From Anser cygnoides (Eukaryota; Chordata; Aves; Anseriformes; Anatidae), in the NCBI RefSeq assembly GCF_040182565.1, contig NC_089876.1, forward strand, positions 61,276,501-61,340,500: a stretch of 64,000 bases of DNA, written 5' to 3'. Made by a program: the position numbers and the translations under genes. The notes beneath the pieces were generated by a model, which saw only the letters and a program-made list of their open reading frames with translations, was not told the origin of the DNA and did no database searches. Of the stretch, positions 1 to 12,549 are shown piece by piece. Position 1 is the stretch's first letter. The number at the start of each line of letters is the position of its first letter.

Positions 1-2792
1 TCTCATTTCCCCTGTGCTAAGCAGAGATGAGCCAAGTCTAAATAACTTTTACAATAACTACCCAATACTTTGCTCCTTGTGTGTACTTACACACACCTGT
101 GAAAACAGTGTTGCTGATGCCTACATCTCCTCCTCTCCCTATTGCATACAGCGCAGGGACTAAAATGAATATTTATCTCATAATCCCTATTTTTTTTCCA
201 TGCAGAGACATTTATACTGTGCAGTTCCTGTATTTTGGCATTCTTACTAGTGTTTGCATTATATCTGGCATGCTGAGTATCTGTTTAGCATTAAGCATGA
301 ATGCCTTCCTTTGAAAGGAATTTCTCTTTACTTTTTGTGCGTTTTTTAAAAGAGCTCTCAGAAGCCCTAGGCCAAACAGCCACTTTTAATTTTCACGAAT
401 AAGGTATCTCAAATAAGGGGATCTCAAGGTCCCCCGGCTGCTTTTGAATTCTGCATGAATATTACGAGAGCTTCAACTGTGCTCCACTGTGTCCAGTGGA
501 TCTTTCTTTTCAGAAAAAATGAAAATAAAAATAACGGTAAAAAAAAAAATCCTACTATAGATAACATGAGAAAAATTTAAAAATAAAAAAATTCCAGATT
601 GCTGTGTATGAATGTGTAACTGTACATACACTAATTTCATATAATTTGCAATACTGTTATTTTCCTGCCATTAATCTGTCTTCAACTGTCATTTTAGTAT
701 AAAAAATTACGTATTTGATCCCTATAACATAGGATGCAATTCTGAAGAACTTTTCTGCCACTGGGTCTATCCCATATCAAATATGACAGAAACATCCAAA
801 TTCATTTGAATGGGACTTAAAACTTTGTATTTGTATTTGCATTTGCTACCATATCTTTATACTCAGGGTTAAGAAATAGAAAAGAAGTATGAAATGAACA
901 AAACCTAAGAAGTTTCACGAATTAACTTGTTATCACAAAATATTCATAATTCATGTTAGTACAAAACAGTGCAAAACAAAACTGATAGAAAATGGTTTTC
1001 TGCAGCCATGGTACTTTCTGCCTTTCTTTTTTCTTAATTTCTCTTATAGTTTTTTTGGCAGCAATGAAAGGCTTATCTGCTAAAAAAAACATGAGCCCTG
1101 CCTAAGCTCAAAGGATGTAGAAAATTCATGATCAAGTCCTGTTGTCTGAAACTTTTGTTATGGGTTAAAATGCATGTCTTACCAAATTTAGGCAAATACC
1201 AATACTGTCAAGGTTTGTTCTTGTACTGTGTTCATTCTCTCTTTTGTGTGACAATATAAACTAGAATTTCCACCCTGAAGCAGAGAAAAATGTTCTCTTG
1301 GTAGTTTTGTTGAAACTTACAGGTTCCTCACAAATACATAAAATGTGACTTTTATTAATTTTAAGTGCCACCTTCACAATTTCTGAACAATTGTGAGTGT
1401 TAAACAGCTAATCTTTTAGGACAAGAAGAGTAAAGCTGTCAAAGGAGGCAGGTACATTAAGAGTCTGGATATTTTAATCTGATATTTATTTTAAACATTA
1501 AAGTTCATTTGGAAAAATGTCCATCATTTATTTTAATATATTTTAAAAGGAAAAGTGATTTTATTTTGGGAAAAAAAAAAAAGTTTATTCCAAAAATGAT
1601 GTACACAGAGGGAAAAAAAAAAGAAAAAAAGGGGGGGGATGGAAGAAGTGTATATTTCAAATCTGACAGACTTAAAATTAGTATTGCTGTTTTTTCTGAT
1701 AGAGTTACACTTATTCCTTAGTCTTGTGTTTATCAGGTCTGAAAAGATTCTGTTTTCAATTTTGCTACTGAGGAGAAAAATCTTTTCTTTCTCTATATAA
1801 TTAAAATTACACAGGATTGCAGTACATGCAGTATTAGAAATAGCTCTGAGTCCCAACAAGTAGTTACAACTTTGATGGGTGTATTGCATACATTTATGAA
1901 GGCTTAAATAGCAAATAGAAGAAGAGAGGGGGCAGAAATAGAAAAGAATTGAGAGAGAGAAAGGAAGAAAGGTGGAAAGGAGAAAAAAATAAAAATTTAT
2001 AGGGCAACATAATAGAAAGGATAAACATAAGCTAAGTTACAAGAAGAAAAGAGAATCATGGTTTTTCCCTGAGCAAGGAAATTCTTCTAATTTCTCTGAA
2101 CCTGTAATAAGACTGAAGACTTCCAATAATGCCAGGTATATGACCAAGACATCTGTCCCTTTTAGGCTGAACACATTTTGAAGTTTACATACTGAATACA
2201 AATGCTAACTTGCTACAGATCAAGCTGCCAGAGAAATCTGAAGTTAATCAGTGGAGTGTATCCACCAGTGAATAGTACTCCTGGAGCAAGGAATCATTAA
2301 TCAACTGTGCAAGTGCCTTCTTGCAGCTGGTGAAAATCAGGACTGCTATTACCCACAATTGCAAGAGTCTCTGAAGGCATACACACTCTAGAGGAGTGAA
2401 ACAGCATAAGCTGTTCAACAGAATCACTAGAAATCAAAATAATGTCTGTGATGGAGCTTGAAAATGGCAAATTGTCTATTTTGTTTATATCATGTTTAAA
2501 ATGGGGGTCAGATAGTGAAAGGAAAACAGAAAGATACATCCCATAAAGTATTCAAAAAAATCAGTATTAAATAAGAATCTAAGATAGATGAGTCTTTAAA
2601 ACTGCACTCAGAATACCTCCTTCTTTTGTTCTTGTTCTCTTGTTTCAGTATTCAACAGTACAAGAAAGGACAGAAAACAGCAAATACCCAAGATCACAAT
2701 AATATAGGGTATTACACCATAAGGACCTTATGTGAAGCACTGCTAGGACTTTGCTTCTACATATGCTATGAAGGAAAAAGAGAGACTCTACA
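1..2792. other. Unannotated AT-rich DNA
   Basis: No gene, RNA or recognisable transposon was seen. Open frames are short (118 codons or fewer) and have no recognisable protein features. The stretch contains a purine-rich patch at about 1607-1645 (A-runs followed by eight G) and another around 1918-1990. These look like simple low-complexity sequence. Confidence 0.6.
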
Positions 2793-2900
2793 GTTTGGTT
2801 GGTTTGGTTTGGTTTGGTTTGGTTTGGTTTGGTTTGGTTTGGTTTGGTTTGGTTTGGTTTGGTTTGGTTTGGTTTGGTTTGGTTTGGTTTGGTTTGGGGG
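2793..2900 (+). repeat. (TTTGG)n pentanucleotide microsatellite
   Basis: About 21 near-perfect copies of TTTGG run without interruption, preceded by one TTGG variant and ending in a run of five G. Because the unit is 5 bp with no stop in either orientation, both strands stay open and give spurious repetitive peptides (FGLVW on +, NQTKP on -). I treat these as non-coding. The G-rich strand has only GG pairs, so a G-quadruplex would be of the weaker two-tetrad kind. It is not the vertebrate telomere unit. Confidence 0.95.
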
Positions 2901-5900
2901 TAAATTCTTAAAGAACACAGTTGGGGAGACTAAAATATTTGAAACAAATAACATGAAATATCTAGTCTGTATGCTGAATAATTCATGAAAAATCTGAAGA
3001 CCAACAGCTGGAAGTATGCTAAGTTTAATCTGGCAACAGATCTATAAATGACAGAAGGGGTAAACAAGCTCCCTGAGTGCACCTTTCCAGATTTGCCAGA
3101 GTTCTGATAAAACCATGGCCAGTAAGGACAGCCCACCTACACAATTTCTCCATCACAAGAACATAATTACATACTGAGGCTCAATTACCAGCAAGGCAAC
3201 TCATAAGGACAAGTCTCATCCCAACACCCTGCAGCAACCCCAGTGTGCTCTCACGGCGTGCCTGCAAGTGGCTACAACGCAGCGTTTATTTCTGCCACAT
3301 CACAGTAATCAGTCTGAAACAGCAAGTGCCTTGTTAATTTGAGTCTCCAACTTAATGATAAATCAGCAGTGTGCTTTTCATGTGTAAATATGGAACTGGG
3401 GAAGAAAATTAAATCAGAAAGAGACTTTCTATACTTTGCTTTTTCTCTAAGATTCAGGAGTTATTTTTATGTCTTAGAATTATTTTTTTTTCATACATGT
3501 AAAAAGACTCATATTTTTAGAATCCTTATGTGCAATACAGCAGGATGGTAAATAGGCAAAAATAACACCCTCTACACCCCAAATGCCTACGGGATAATTG
3601 TAATGCCTTGTTAGTACAGCACAGGAGCCTTCCTGCAAAATGTTTTCTTCATACTGAGTGTGTGGGAATACTGTATGGGAGCTGCCAGTGCAGCATCCTT
3701 CCCTAGCATAGTCACAGGTTCTTTAGAAGTGGCTACAGGCACTCATGAAGAGGCTGTGATTGTCCAGAAAAAGATTAGATTTGCAACTCTCTTGCAGCCC
3801 TGCAGCACTGCCCTGTTCACAGCCTGCCCAACAGCAGCTGTGCTACCCTATAGCTCAGTCCAGGTTTCACATTTGACTTGGCAGAAGTCCTTCTACTGTC
3901 TGGCAACAAGCTACCCAGATAGCCATGTTCCAACAACCACCCCCGCAATGTCTGCAGCAGATCCAAGCTATCTGCTGGACAATCAGGAAGGTGGCCAAAG
4001 CAAGGGATGCAAGGCAAACGCCGCCTACAGAAGGGTAGGGACTCTGTGCTCACTTCCCCTGTTTGCATTAGCAGACCAAATTGGGTAATGACAGGACAGT
4101 GTGACAGAAGGTTCACAGTAGGACAGGAGAAGTAGCTTCTTAACTCTTTAAGAGTTTTGTCTGATTGTTTTTGCATTAAGACCTCTTTGAGCTAGGTCTA
4201 CATTGTGTAGTAGCACAGTGCTCCATTTCTCAGGCAACTGAGCAAAAATCCCTTTTTTTTGGTAATCTGAGTAGAGGAGTCATTAGCTCTGGTTTTGAAC
4301 TACAGGAAGTGGCATTTCCATTTGAATAAACTTTATTGCAACACCCACTTTTTCCATTATGCCTTTACAGACTTGTCTTCTCTTTCTTTATAAATGGAAC
4401 ATTTCAAAGAAACTTTTTTTTTTTCACATTTTTTCCTCTCCCAAAATACCTCCATACAATTAAATGTTCTACATAATAGAACACTGTTAAATTACTGCCA
4501 TACACATACTTTTTGGTGTGGGCAATTAGGTTAGTTTTCTCATTTTAAAGAGAGTATTTGGGGGAAGGGTCTAGCAGGAGCACAGGCCTAGATTTATATT
4601 CCCTCCAGTTATATTTATGTGAATTTTAATATTTGAAAGGTATTTTCTCTAGAGCAACCTGCATATGCAGAAATAAATAATAATAATAATAGATCACATG
4701 AAGGTGTGTTGCAGAAGCCTGATTTTATGGATTTTTGACATACTGTATGTCACATCTGATTCTTAGTAAATTATTCATAGTGAAAATTTCTTGAGCATTT
4801 CCATATACCAGTTCTTCAATGATGATACATCTCAAAGGAGTTTTTTACATCCTCTGTTGCTGGTCCTCCCTGTAGGCAATATTTATATAATAGTAATTTT
4901 ATTGTTATTAATAATAATAATAATAATATTTTTACCAAAAGCAATTCTAAACTGCTTTCCTGTTAAAAAAAAAAAAAGGTAAAAATAAATAAAAAATAAA
5001 AAATAATTTTTACATTGCTTTTAAAAATTTAATCTGTTTGTAAATGGGAAGATGATAGAAAATATATTACTCCAAGTGTTTTCTTTGGAGAAATTGCCGA
5101 TAATTATAAAGTGGAATGATTGCATCAAGTGTCAGGTTCTGATAGGAAGAATAAAAGGTAGGAAACACAGGTTTGTGTGTGTATAGTACATGTATGCTAT
5201 ATACTTGCTTATTTTTTGTTTTGAAAAACATACCCACTCCATCTCCCCAAAGCTATTTTTTAGCAACCTGCTTAAAAAACTTTAGCAGATATAGATAAGA
5301 ACCAAAGGACTTCATGACTGGTACGGCTTCAGCTCTGACAAACCCTGTGCAATGTGTGCTGTAGTTTAAAGATGCATCTTCTGTAATATATTTGCTGCAA
5401 CAATTTTTTTTATTCACAGGTAAGTAAGCAACACATGACAGAAAGTGTTTGACTGATAGAAAAATGCACTTCAGGTAGATGACAAAGTTCCTGACTTTTT
5501 CAGGACGTCATCTGTCACAGGCATAACCAATCCTATTAGTCTTTTCCTGATTATTTGCTTTACTTTGCTTTTTTCAGGGGTGAAGGAAATTATGTAGATT
5601 AAATTATTCAACAATCATGAAGGTGTTAAACTGACAAGTGAGGGGAGTAAAATGTTGTTTACTCCTGTGATATTCTCATTGCATTTTTTAGAGAATCTTG
5701 ATATCTCTTATCAACACAATTAATTATACTGTTAACACCCCTCTTAAATGAGTCTTTAGTTTATGAATGACTTGAGTACAAAGCTTCTACCACTCAATTA
5801 AATTTCTTGACAGATGAATTTGAAAGAAATTAAATACACTGGGTTACTAAAGCTAAAAGAAAAATACAGCAAATGAATACAAAATTTGCTAACACTTTAG

Positions 5901-8900
5901 TAAAACATTTAAAATATTCAACTAAAAGAGTCCAGTCACTGTAACATGGCATCTTTCTGAAAACTGAAAACTTTCTAGCCATTCATGGATTTTTATTTTT
6001 TTTTCACTAAAAGGAAATATCTCCAACTATCTTCATGCAAAGTTTAATGGAGTTCATAGACAATACAATAATCCCATATACAGCATTTCCTGATACCAGA
6101 GGAAATGCCTGCCAGCTATGCATCTGTTCCTCATGGTCCTGTCTTCACAATGATGCCTGAACACAAAAGCTTATGCCACTGATGATTTCATTGCCTGCAT
6201 CTTATACCAGTTTACTGATGTTTAAAAGATAAAGATCTTAGAGAACCCTGTAACAAAATATATGTTTGTAAATTCGTGTTCCTGTATTTTATGTTCTGTC
6301 AAACAAGACTTGGATTTTATGAATATCATGTTCTCTTTTTGTGTCTCATTGTTAATTTTAACCTTAACGTGAGTGCTTGCTACCCTTGAATTTAGAAATA
6401 CCAAAAGTATAGGTACCATTTGAATTAATTTCTCTGATTCAATTTCATTTTTTTCTCTCTTTCTGAATGCATGTGTGGTTCTTCATCAAATGTAAAAACC
6501 CTATATGTAACCTGCTATAGAACAGTTGTGCATTTTTGCTGCAACATCATGGTTTAGAAGCCAGACTATCAGATAACTGTAGTGCTGAGCTTTAAGAAAA
6601 CCGCAGTTCTTAGTAGGAAATTTCAACCTCGTAGAAGAGATATCAGGGTGAAAATGCCTGCTTAATTTTAAAATTATTTATTCAAAAAGCATTAAATTAT
6701 CTTTTGCATGAGATGGAAAGTAAAAAGGACTTCAGAGATGACTTATCAATTCATCCTTTGAAAAAACTGATACTGTATCTGTTAAAATCTCACAGTTAAT
6801 AATTACCAACAAAAACTAATTAAGATTGTTTGAACTCATTTCCTAGAGTCACTTTCCCATGTCAGTTCCCAGTTATTTGAATCCTTAAACTCTGAGTTAA
6901 TTATATGGTTACAAATATTGGGAAAAAATAGAAATGTAAGTAATTATGAATTACCGGTTTATATGATCATTAATACAGTACATTTCATCTCACTGGTTCC
7001 ATATCCAGTACTTTAATTGTTTGTAAACCTCAAAGCATTTGTGTTGCTCATTTGAAGTTTAACAAACTATATTGAAAAGCTCAGCTGGGGCAAGATAGCC
7101 ATTAAAAATGTAATTAACCCTATTTTTTGTCTCCTCCAACCCAAATTACCTACTTCACATGCAGATAGCTGACATAGATTTTAAAAAGAAAAAAAAAAAC
7201 TATTTATTCTACTTGCTGTGAATATAATTCCATCCAATAAATCTGTCCAAGGCACAAGCTATTTTCAATGTGTCATTTCTCTCTTCTTCAAAGTATTTCT
7301 TTTCTTTTTTTCTTAGATGGATGGACAGTTCACTTAGGGAATGCATCCTGTTTATGGGAAGGAGGAAGTACAATCTCCAACAGAGACTCAGTTCTAGTAT
7401 CTTTTTACAGATTTCTCAATTATTTCATGTGTCACCATTATTGTACCTCCATTTTCATACACTAAAGTGATAAAAATGCTAAGCAAATAGAGACTACCTG
7501 GCAAGTCTATGTAAGTCCAAGTAGGAGTTACAGAGTGGAAAAAAAGTATATGCAGAAATTGGTCTGCAAAATAAAATCTTATTCTGTTATCTTATTCTGT
7601 TATTTCAACTGACCTTTTTCTAGAACTCAGTATTTTTGTGCCTCAGAAATTCCCATTTTGCACAGTTGAATAACCTCATACTGTCGCTAATGATCTGAAG
7701 AAAATTAGAAAGGAAAGAGACCAGTGCAACCTCATTTGCTTCAAAGTTTATTTCCATTTGTTTTTTGGCCTATCTTCAACTACTACACTAAGCAATACTT
7801 TAATGCAACAGAGATTTCTAGATCCATTCACCCAGACAGCAATATGTAATCTGAGTCTACCATACAATTAAAATTAAGATTACAGCTAAGGTAGCCTAGC
7901 TAAACTATGAATCAATTACATTTTTTTGTGGATATACACCTAGGCCATGAAGAAAGTGGTATCTTGTTGTAGTACGGTATAGAGCCTATTCTACTTTTGC
8001 AAGCAACATATCCCAAGTGGATTTATAAAGCAAAACATGTTGGTATTTAAGACCTGTCATCAATATGTTTAGGGAAGTTTTACTTTGGACTAACATTAGT
8101 CTGATGGCATGAACTGAGTGCCTGCTCACAGCTGAAGTGCATCTGTAATTGTCCTGGGGCACTCCTTCCAGTCCAGCTTCATTGAAAATGAATCTGATTT
8201 TAAAAATATATTTATATTCAGTTCTCCATTGGCCATGATTTTCTCCACTCAAAGAGAAATTTATACAAACTAATGCATTTGCTTTATGTGCAACTTGTAT
8301 CACTACCTACTTCACAGCTGCACTCAGCTTTTAATGCTAAAACCCCTGCCCACCATGGTGCCTGGCAGGAACCTTCTATGTAGGTGCAAGAGCAATATGA
8401 TTAAAGGAAAACTGGCTTCCTTTGCCTTTGAAATCCCATTTGCAGGTAATAAAAATTACGCACCCTGTGTGTCTACTGACAGGCATGCTGATGAATGTTA
8501 GACCACTATTTCATTTCAATCTTTTTTACCTTTAGGGATTCTCCATGTAATTTTAAAGAAATAATAATGAAATAGTGGGACTGGATTCTATGATACTGTA
8601 CAGTTCCAAAATAACAGTCAAATGCCCCCAGCTTTTACCTATAGCAAAACCAAGTTGGAGTCATAATTTCACATCACTCTTGGCACCAGGAGTTCATAAT
8701 GGGAGTTCCTAATTCTGAGGATGTTTTAATTTCCTGGGATGAAATGCGAAGAAAATTATGTTGTTGTTTTTGTTTGTATGACTGGTTTTCCAGGGAAAAA
8801 AAAATCAATTTTAAAGTGTTATTGTAAAATTTGCATGAACCAGGCAGATTTTACTGTGATCTGTGTTTTTTCTATCATATCATATTGCAGCCAGAGACAC

Positions 8901-10657
8901 AGCCTTATCTAAGGCAATGTAAGCAGATTCCTCTCTCCTTTCTGCACACCTTTTGTTTTGATCACACTGTCCCTAGCTCTGGCATGAATTTGTGCAGCTG
9001 CTTGGTTAACTGCCTTGGCAAACTGAGCCAGAAGAACTACAAGGAACAAAAGAGTTGGATGATTCTTTAACTTCATCCACTGATCAGCCAGGCTCGTGTG
9101 AGACATCAAACTTGTTTAATTAGTCCTTAATTTAAAATGGAAAACAATTCCCTTTAAAAGACAATAAAATAAAGCTTCTAACTGTGGACTTCTTTTCATT
9201 AAAAGAAACTATGAGCAATTTTGAGGAATGCTATAATAATTTCTGTCACAAATCACTCTAAATTCTTCATATAATATTTTTTTCCTAAAAAATAATAAAA
9301 AAAACTTTTTAAAAAATGATCCCATTACAAGAACAAAAGAAATCTTTGGTCTTCATAGAAAATAAAAGCATCTGGTACCTAATAAGAATTACAGTCCTAT
9401 TTTTTATTTTTTTTTTAAGCTAAGTATGTATTCAGTAAGGACTTATTATATCTGAAGTGTTTTTATATGTAACCAAGAAGGTGTGGATTCTACAGTTTTG
9501 TGGTTAGGTTTAAACACAGGCATGACCCTTTGAAGAAATTCAATACGGTCATAGGAAATACCATTCCCCTTATTTGACTGGAGACAGAAAAAAACATGTA
9601 TTTTTTACAGGATTGTTTTCAATTAATATAGTACTTCCAGTTAGTTCACCACATATTATATTTATACTGTCCCGAAGCAGAAGCAGAATAATGCACCTAG
9701 GGAACTGAATAGAACGGCTTAGTTATGTTGAGGATTTTTCACACATACCAAAGATTACTTATTAAAAGAAAGGAGGTCACCTATTTGGAACTCTAAGTCA
9801 AACATTGAAATGGAGGAAAAATCCAGAAGGAAATATGTTGATTGTTTAAAAAATAATAAGATATAACTTAAAATGATGAGTAGTATTGTACTTGGCTAGA
9901 AACCACCAAAAAATAATACAGGAGACCTTTTAGGTGTTGAAGAGTTACAGATTCATGTTCCTTATGAATGCAAGTGCTCTCAGAGAAAGTGAAAAATGTC
10001 ATTCACCTCTGTATAACCAGTCACAGCAGATGAAAAAACAGTTGATTTATATTTATCCCTTTCTCTCTTTTTCCTTTGTTAAAAGCCAAATGCCCCTAGC
10101 AACCTCTTAAAATATATACTAGCCACTCATATTGTCAAAGCATTTGACCTTAGGTTCGATAACCCAAAAGCAATCTTCTGTCTTCTCCACTGAAAATGCG
10201 GTTGGATTCATTGTGTGTGTGCTTAAAGACGATGGACATAGCTGTTGATCGAACATACAATTTACAGTCAAACACTTCTTAAACAAATGAATTAATACTT
10301 TCATTATTTGTGATTTTCCTTCATGTATCTGGGATTATTGAAATATCTCTAGCTGACTTTGTCATAACAAGGTTTACATTGGTCTCTGAAGAAAGAGTCT
10401 CCCTACACTATTCTCATTGCATAATCTGTGCAACTATGATCATTGCCAGTAATAACAGCAGAATGCACAGCAACAGAAATGTTTTGTAACCTTGTGAATA
10501 GAAGCACTGAGCCAAAATTAAATAATTTATTGACCATAACATTAAAACTACAAGTTCTGATGAAATATTGTTTTAAACCATTAGGCCAAATAAAGAAGTG
10601 ATTTTTTTCATTTGCTGAATGAAAGAGTCATTACAAAGATATATATCATATATTGCT
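2901..10657. other. Unannotated AT-rich DNA, no gene seen
   Basis: Mostly AT-rich unique-looking sequence. Small (TAA)n runs lie near 4672-4691 and 4902-4928. A GC-richer island at about 3660-4090 is listed separately. No CR1 tail, splice-supported exon or RNA gene could be recognised. Open frames are all short and none resembles a known family. Confidence 0.6.
3660..4090. other. GC-richer island of unknown nature
   Basis: This patch is visibly richer in G and C than its AT-rich surroundings. It carries overlapping open frames on both strands: 142 codons on + at 3660-4088 and 119 codons on - at 3817-4176. Neither peptide matches a family I recognise, and neither has a signal peptide, membrane segment or repeated domain. 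It could be an old degraded transposon, a non-coding RNA exon or a chance compositional patch. A coding call is not supported. Confidence 0.3.
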
Positions 10658-12451
10658 GTTCGTGTTTGTAGGCAGAAAATTCGTGTGGCTAAAGCACACC
10701 TAGAGTTGAAGCTGGCTGTGTCTGTGAGAGAAAATAAAAAGGGCTTTTTCAGATATGTGAATGGAAAAAGGAGAACTAAAGAATACATAGGGCCGCTCCT
10801 TGATAGGGAAGGTCTCCTCACAGACAATGACATAGGCAAAGCAGAGACGCTTAACGCCTTCTTTGCCTCTGTCTTCAATGCCGATGATGGGCTTCGGGAC
10901 CCAGGGTGCCCTGAGCTGGAGGACCGGGACGGTGGGGATGACAAACTCCCAACCGACCCTGAACGTGTGCGGGATTTGCTACTCCACCTGGATCCCTACA
11001 AGTCCATGGGTCCGGATGGGATTCATCCCCGGGTGCTGAAAGAGCTGGCGGACGTCATCGCGGAACCTCTCTCAATTATTTTTCAACGATCCTGGGAATT
11101 TGGAGAGGTCCCGGTAGACTGGAAGCTGGCAAATGTTGTGCCGATTTACAAGAAGGGTCAGAAAGAAGACCCTAGCAATTACAGGCCTGTCAGTCTCACG
11201 TCAGTGCCTGGTAAAATCATGGAGAAGATGGTTCTCGAACTTATTGAGGCTCACCTGGGGGACAAAGCAGTCATTGGTCCCAGCCAGCATGGGTTTGTGA
11301 AGGGTAGGTCCTGCCTAACTAACCTGATTTCCTTTTATGATAAGATCACCCGTATGATGGACCAAGGGAAACCAGCTGATGTGATTTTTTTGGACTTCAG
11401 CAAGGCTTTTGACACGGTTTCCCATAGGATCCTACTGGACAAAATGTCCACCATACAGCTAAATAAAAACATCATACGATGGGTGAGCAATTGGCTAACG
11501 GGCAGGGCCCAAAGGGTTATGGTAAATGGGGCTGCGTCAGGCTGGTGGGCGGTCACCAGTGGGGTCCCTCAAGGCTCCATTTTAGGGCCGGTACTTTTCA
11601 ATATTTTTATAAACGATCTGGATGTAGGAATAGAAGGTATTTTGAGCAAGTTTGCTGATGACACCAAACTTGGAGGAGTTGTGGACTCGAATGAGGGTGG
11701 AAAGGCCTTGCAGAGGGATCTGGATCGGTTGGAGAGCTGGGCGATCATCAACCGCATGAAGTTCAATAAGAGCAAGTGCCGGGTCCTGCACCTGGGACGG
11801 GGAAACCCTGGCTGCACGTACAGACTGGGCGATGAGACGCTGGAGAGCAGCCTAGAAGAGAGGGATCTGGGGGTCGTGGTAGACAGCAAGTTGAATATGA
11901 GCCAGCAGTGTGCCCTGGCGGCCAGGAGGGCCAACCGTGTCCTGGGGTGCATCAAGCACGGCATCGCTAGTAGGTCAAGGGAGGTGATTGTCCCGCTCTA
12001 CTCTGCGCTGGTGCGGCCTCACCTCGAGTACTGTGTGCAGTTCTGGGCACCACAGTATAAAAAGGACATGAAACTGTTGGAGAGTGTACAGAGGAGGGCT
12101 ACGAAGATGGTGAAAGGCCTGGAGGGGAAGACGTACGAGGAACGGCTGAGGTCACTGGGCCTGTTCAGCCTGGAGAAGAGGAGGCTGAGGGGAGACCTCA
12201 TCACAGTCTACAACTTCCTCGTAAGGGGGTGTCGAGAGGCAGGAGACTTTTTCTCCATTAACACCAGTGACAGGACCCGCGGGAACGGGGTTAAGCTGAG
12301 GCAGGGGAAATTTAGGCTCGACATCAGGAGGGGGTTCTTCACAGAGAGGGTGGTTGCACACTGGAACAGGCTCCCCAGGGAAGTGGTCACTGCACCGAGC
12401 CTGTCTGAATTTAAGAAGAGATTGGACTGTGCACTTAGTCACATGGTCTGA
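10619..12451 (+). CDS. CR1 ORF2 remnant: reverse transcriptase and C-terminal region (610 codons)
   Basis: The frame is open for 610 codons with no stop or frameshift. Residues 1 to about 13 come from host flanking DNA, so the ATG at 10619 is accidental; CR1 protein begins near residue 14. Reverse transcriptase motifs are in order: the NYRPVSL block near 188-194, motif A LDFSKAFD at 258-265 with catalytic Asp259, motif B SGVPQGSILGP at 314-324, and motif C FADD at 345-348 (bases 11651-11662) with both catalytic aspartates. The C-terminal CR1 region follows, including VPLYSALVRPHLEYCVQFWAP near 458-478 and the LGLFSLEKRRLRGDL block near 513-527. The endonuclease domain is absent, so the copy cannot retrotranspose on its own. 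In life the protein copies CR1 RNA at a nicked target. The unbroken frame suggests a young insertion. Expression is unproven. Confidence 0.85.
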   Translation: MKESLQRYISYIAVRVCRQKIRVAKAHLELKLAVSVRENKKGFFRYVNGKRRTKEYIGPLLDREGLLTDNDIGKAETLNAFFASVFNADDGLRDPGCPELEDRDGGDDKLPTDPERVRDLLLHLDPYKSMGPDGIHPRVLKELADVIAEPLSIIFQRSWEFGEVPVDWKLANVVPIYKKGQKEDPSNYRPVSLTSVPGKIMEKMVLELIEAHLGDKAVIGPSQHGFVKGRSCLTNLISFYDKITRMMDQGKPADVIFLDFSKAFDTVSHRILLDKMSTIQLNKNIIRWVSNWLTGRAQRVMVNGAASGWWAVTSGVPQGSILGPVLFNIFINDLDVGIEGILSKFADDTKLGGVVDSNEGGKALQRDLDRLESWAIINRMKFNKSKCRVLHLGRGNPGCTYRLGDETLESSLEERDLGVVVDSKLNMSQQCALAARRANRVLGCIKHGIASRSREVIVPLYSALVRPHLEYCVQFWAPQYKKDMKLLESVQRRATKMVKGLEGKTYEERLRSLGLFSLEKRRLRGDLITVYNFLVRGCREAGDFFSINTSDRTRGNGVKLRQGKFRLDIRRGFFTERVVAHWNRLPREVVTAPSLSEFKKRLDCALSHMV

Positions 12452-12549
12452 ACTTTTGGGTAGACCTGTGCGGTATCAAGAGTTGGACTTGATGATCCTT
12501 AAGGGTCCCTTCCAACTCAGGATATTCTATGATTCTATGATTCTATGAT
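10658..12549 (+). mobile_element. 5'-truncated CR1 LINE retrotransposon, reading frame intact
   Basis: This is a CR1 non-LTR retrotransposon copy of about 1.9 kb. It starts abruptly inside ORF2, upstream of the reverse transcriptase domain, and runs to the true 3' end. Full-length CR1 is about 4.5 kb, so ORF1, the ORF2 endonuclease and the 5' UTR are missing; 5' truncation is the usual result of target-primed reverse transcription. After the stop codon a short 3' UTR contains the conserved CR1 end (AGAGTTGGACTTGATGATCC, then CCCTTCCAACTC) and finishes with three ATTCTATG octamers at about 12522-12549. No convincing target-site duplication was found, which is normal for CR1. The element is much richer in GC than its flanks. 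The 5' boundary is estimated from where protein similarity begins and may be off by some tens of bases. Confidence 0.95.

Noticed and set aside
2793..2900. Interstitial telomere sequence
   Set aside because: The unit is TTTGG, not the vertebrate TTAGGG.
2626..2988. Open frames over the TTTGG tract giving repeated FGLVW or NQTKP peptides
   Set aside because: A result of a 5-bp repeat with no stop codon in either strand; no domain or splice support.
10573..12442. Several minus-strand frames opposite the CR1 at 10658-12549
   Set aside because: Antisense shadows of the reverse transcriptase frame, without any family features.
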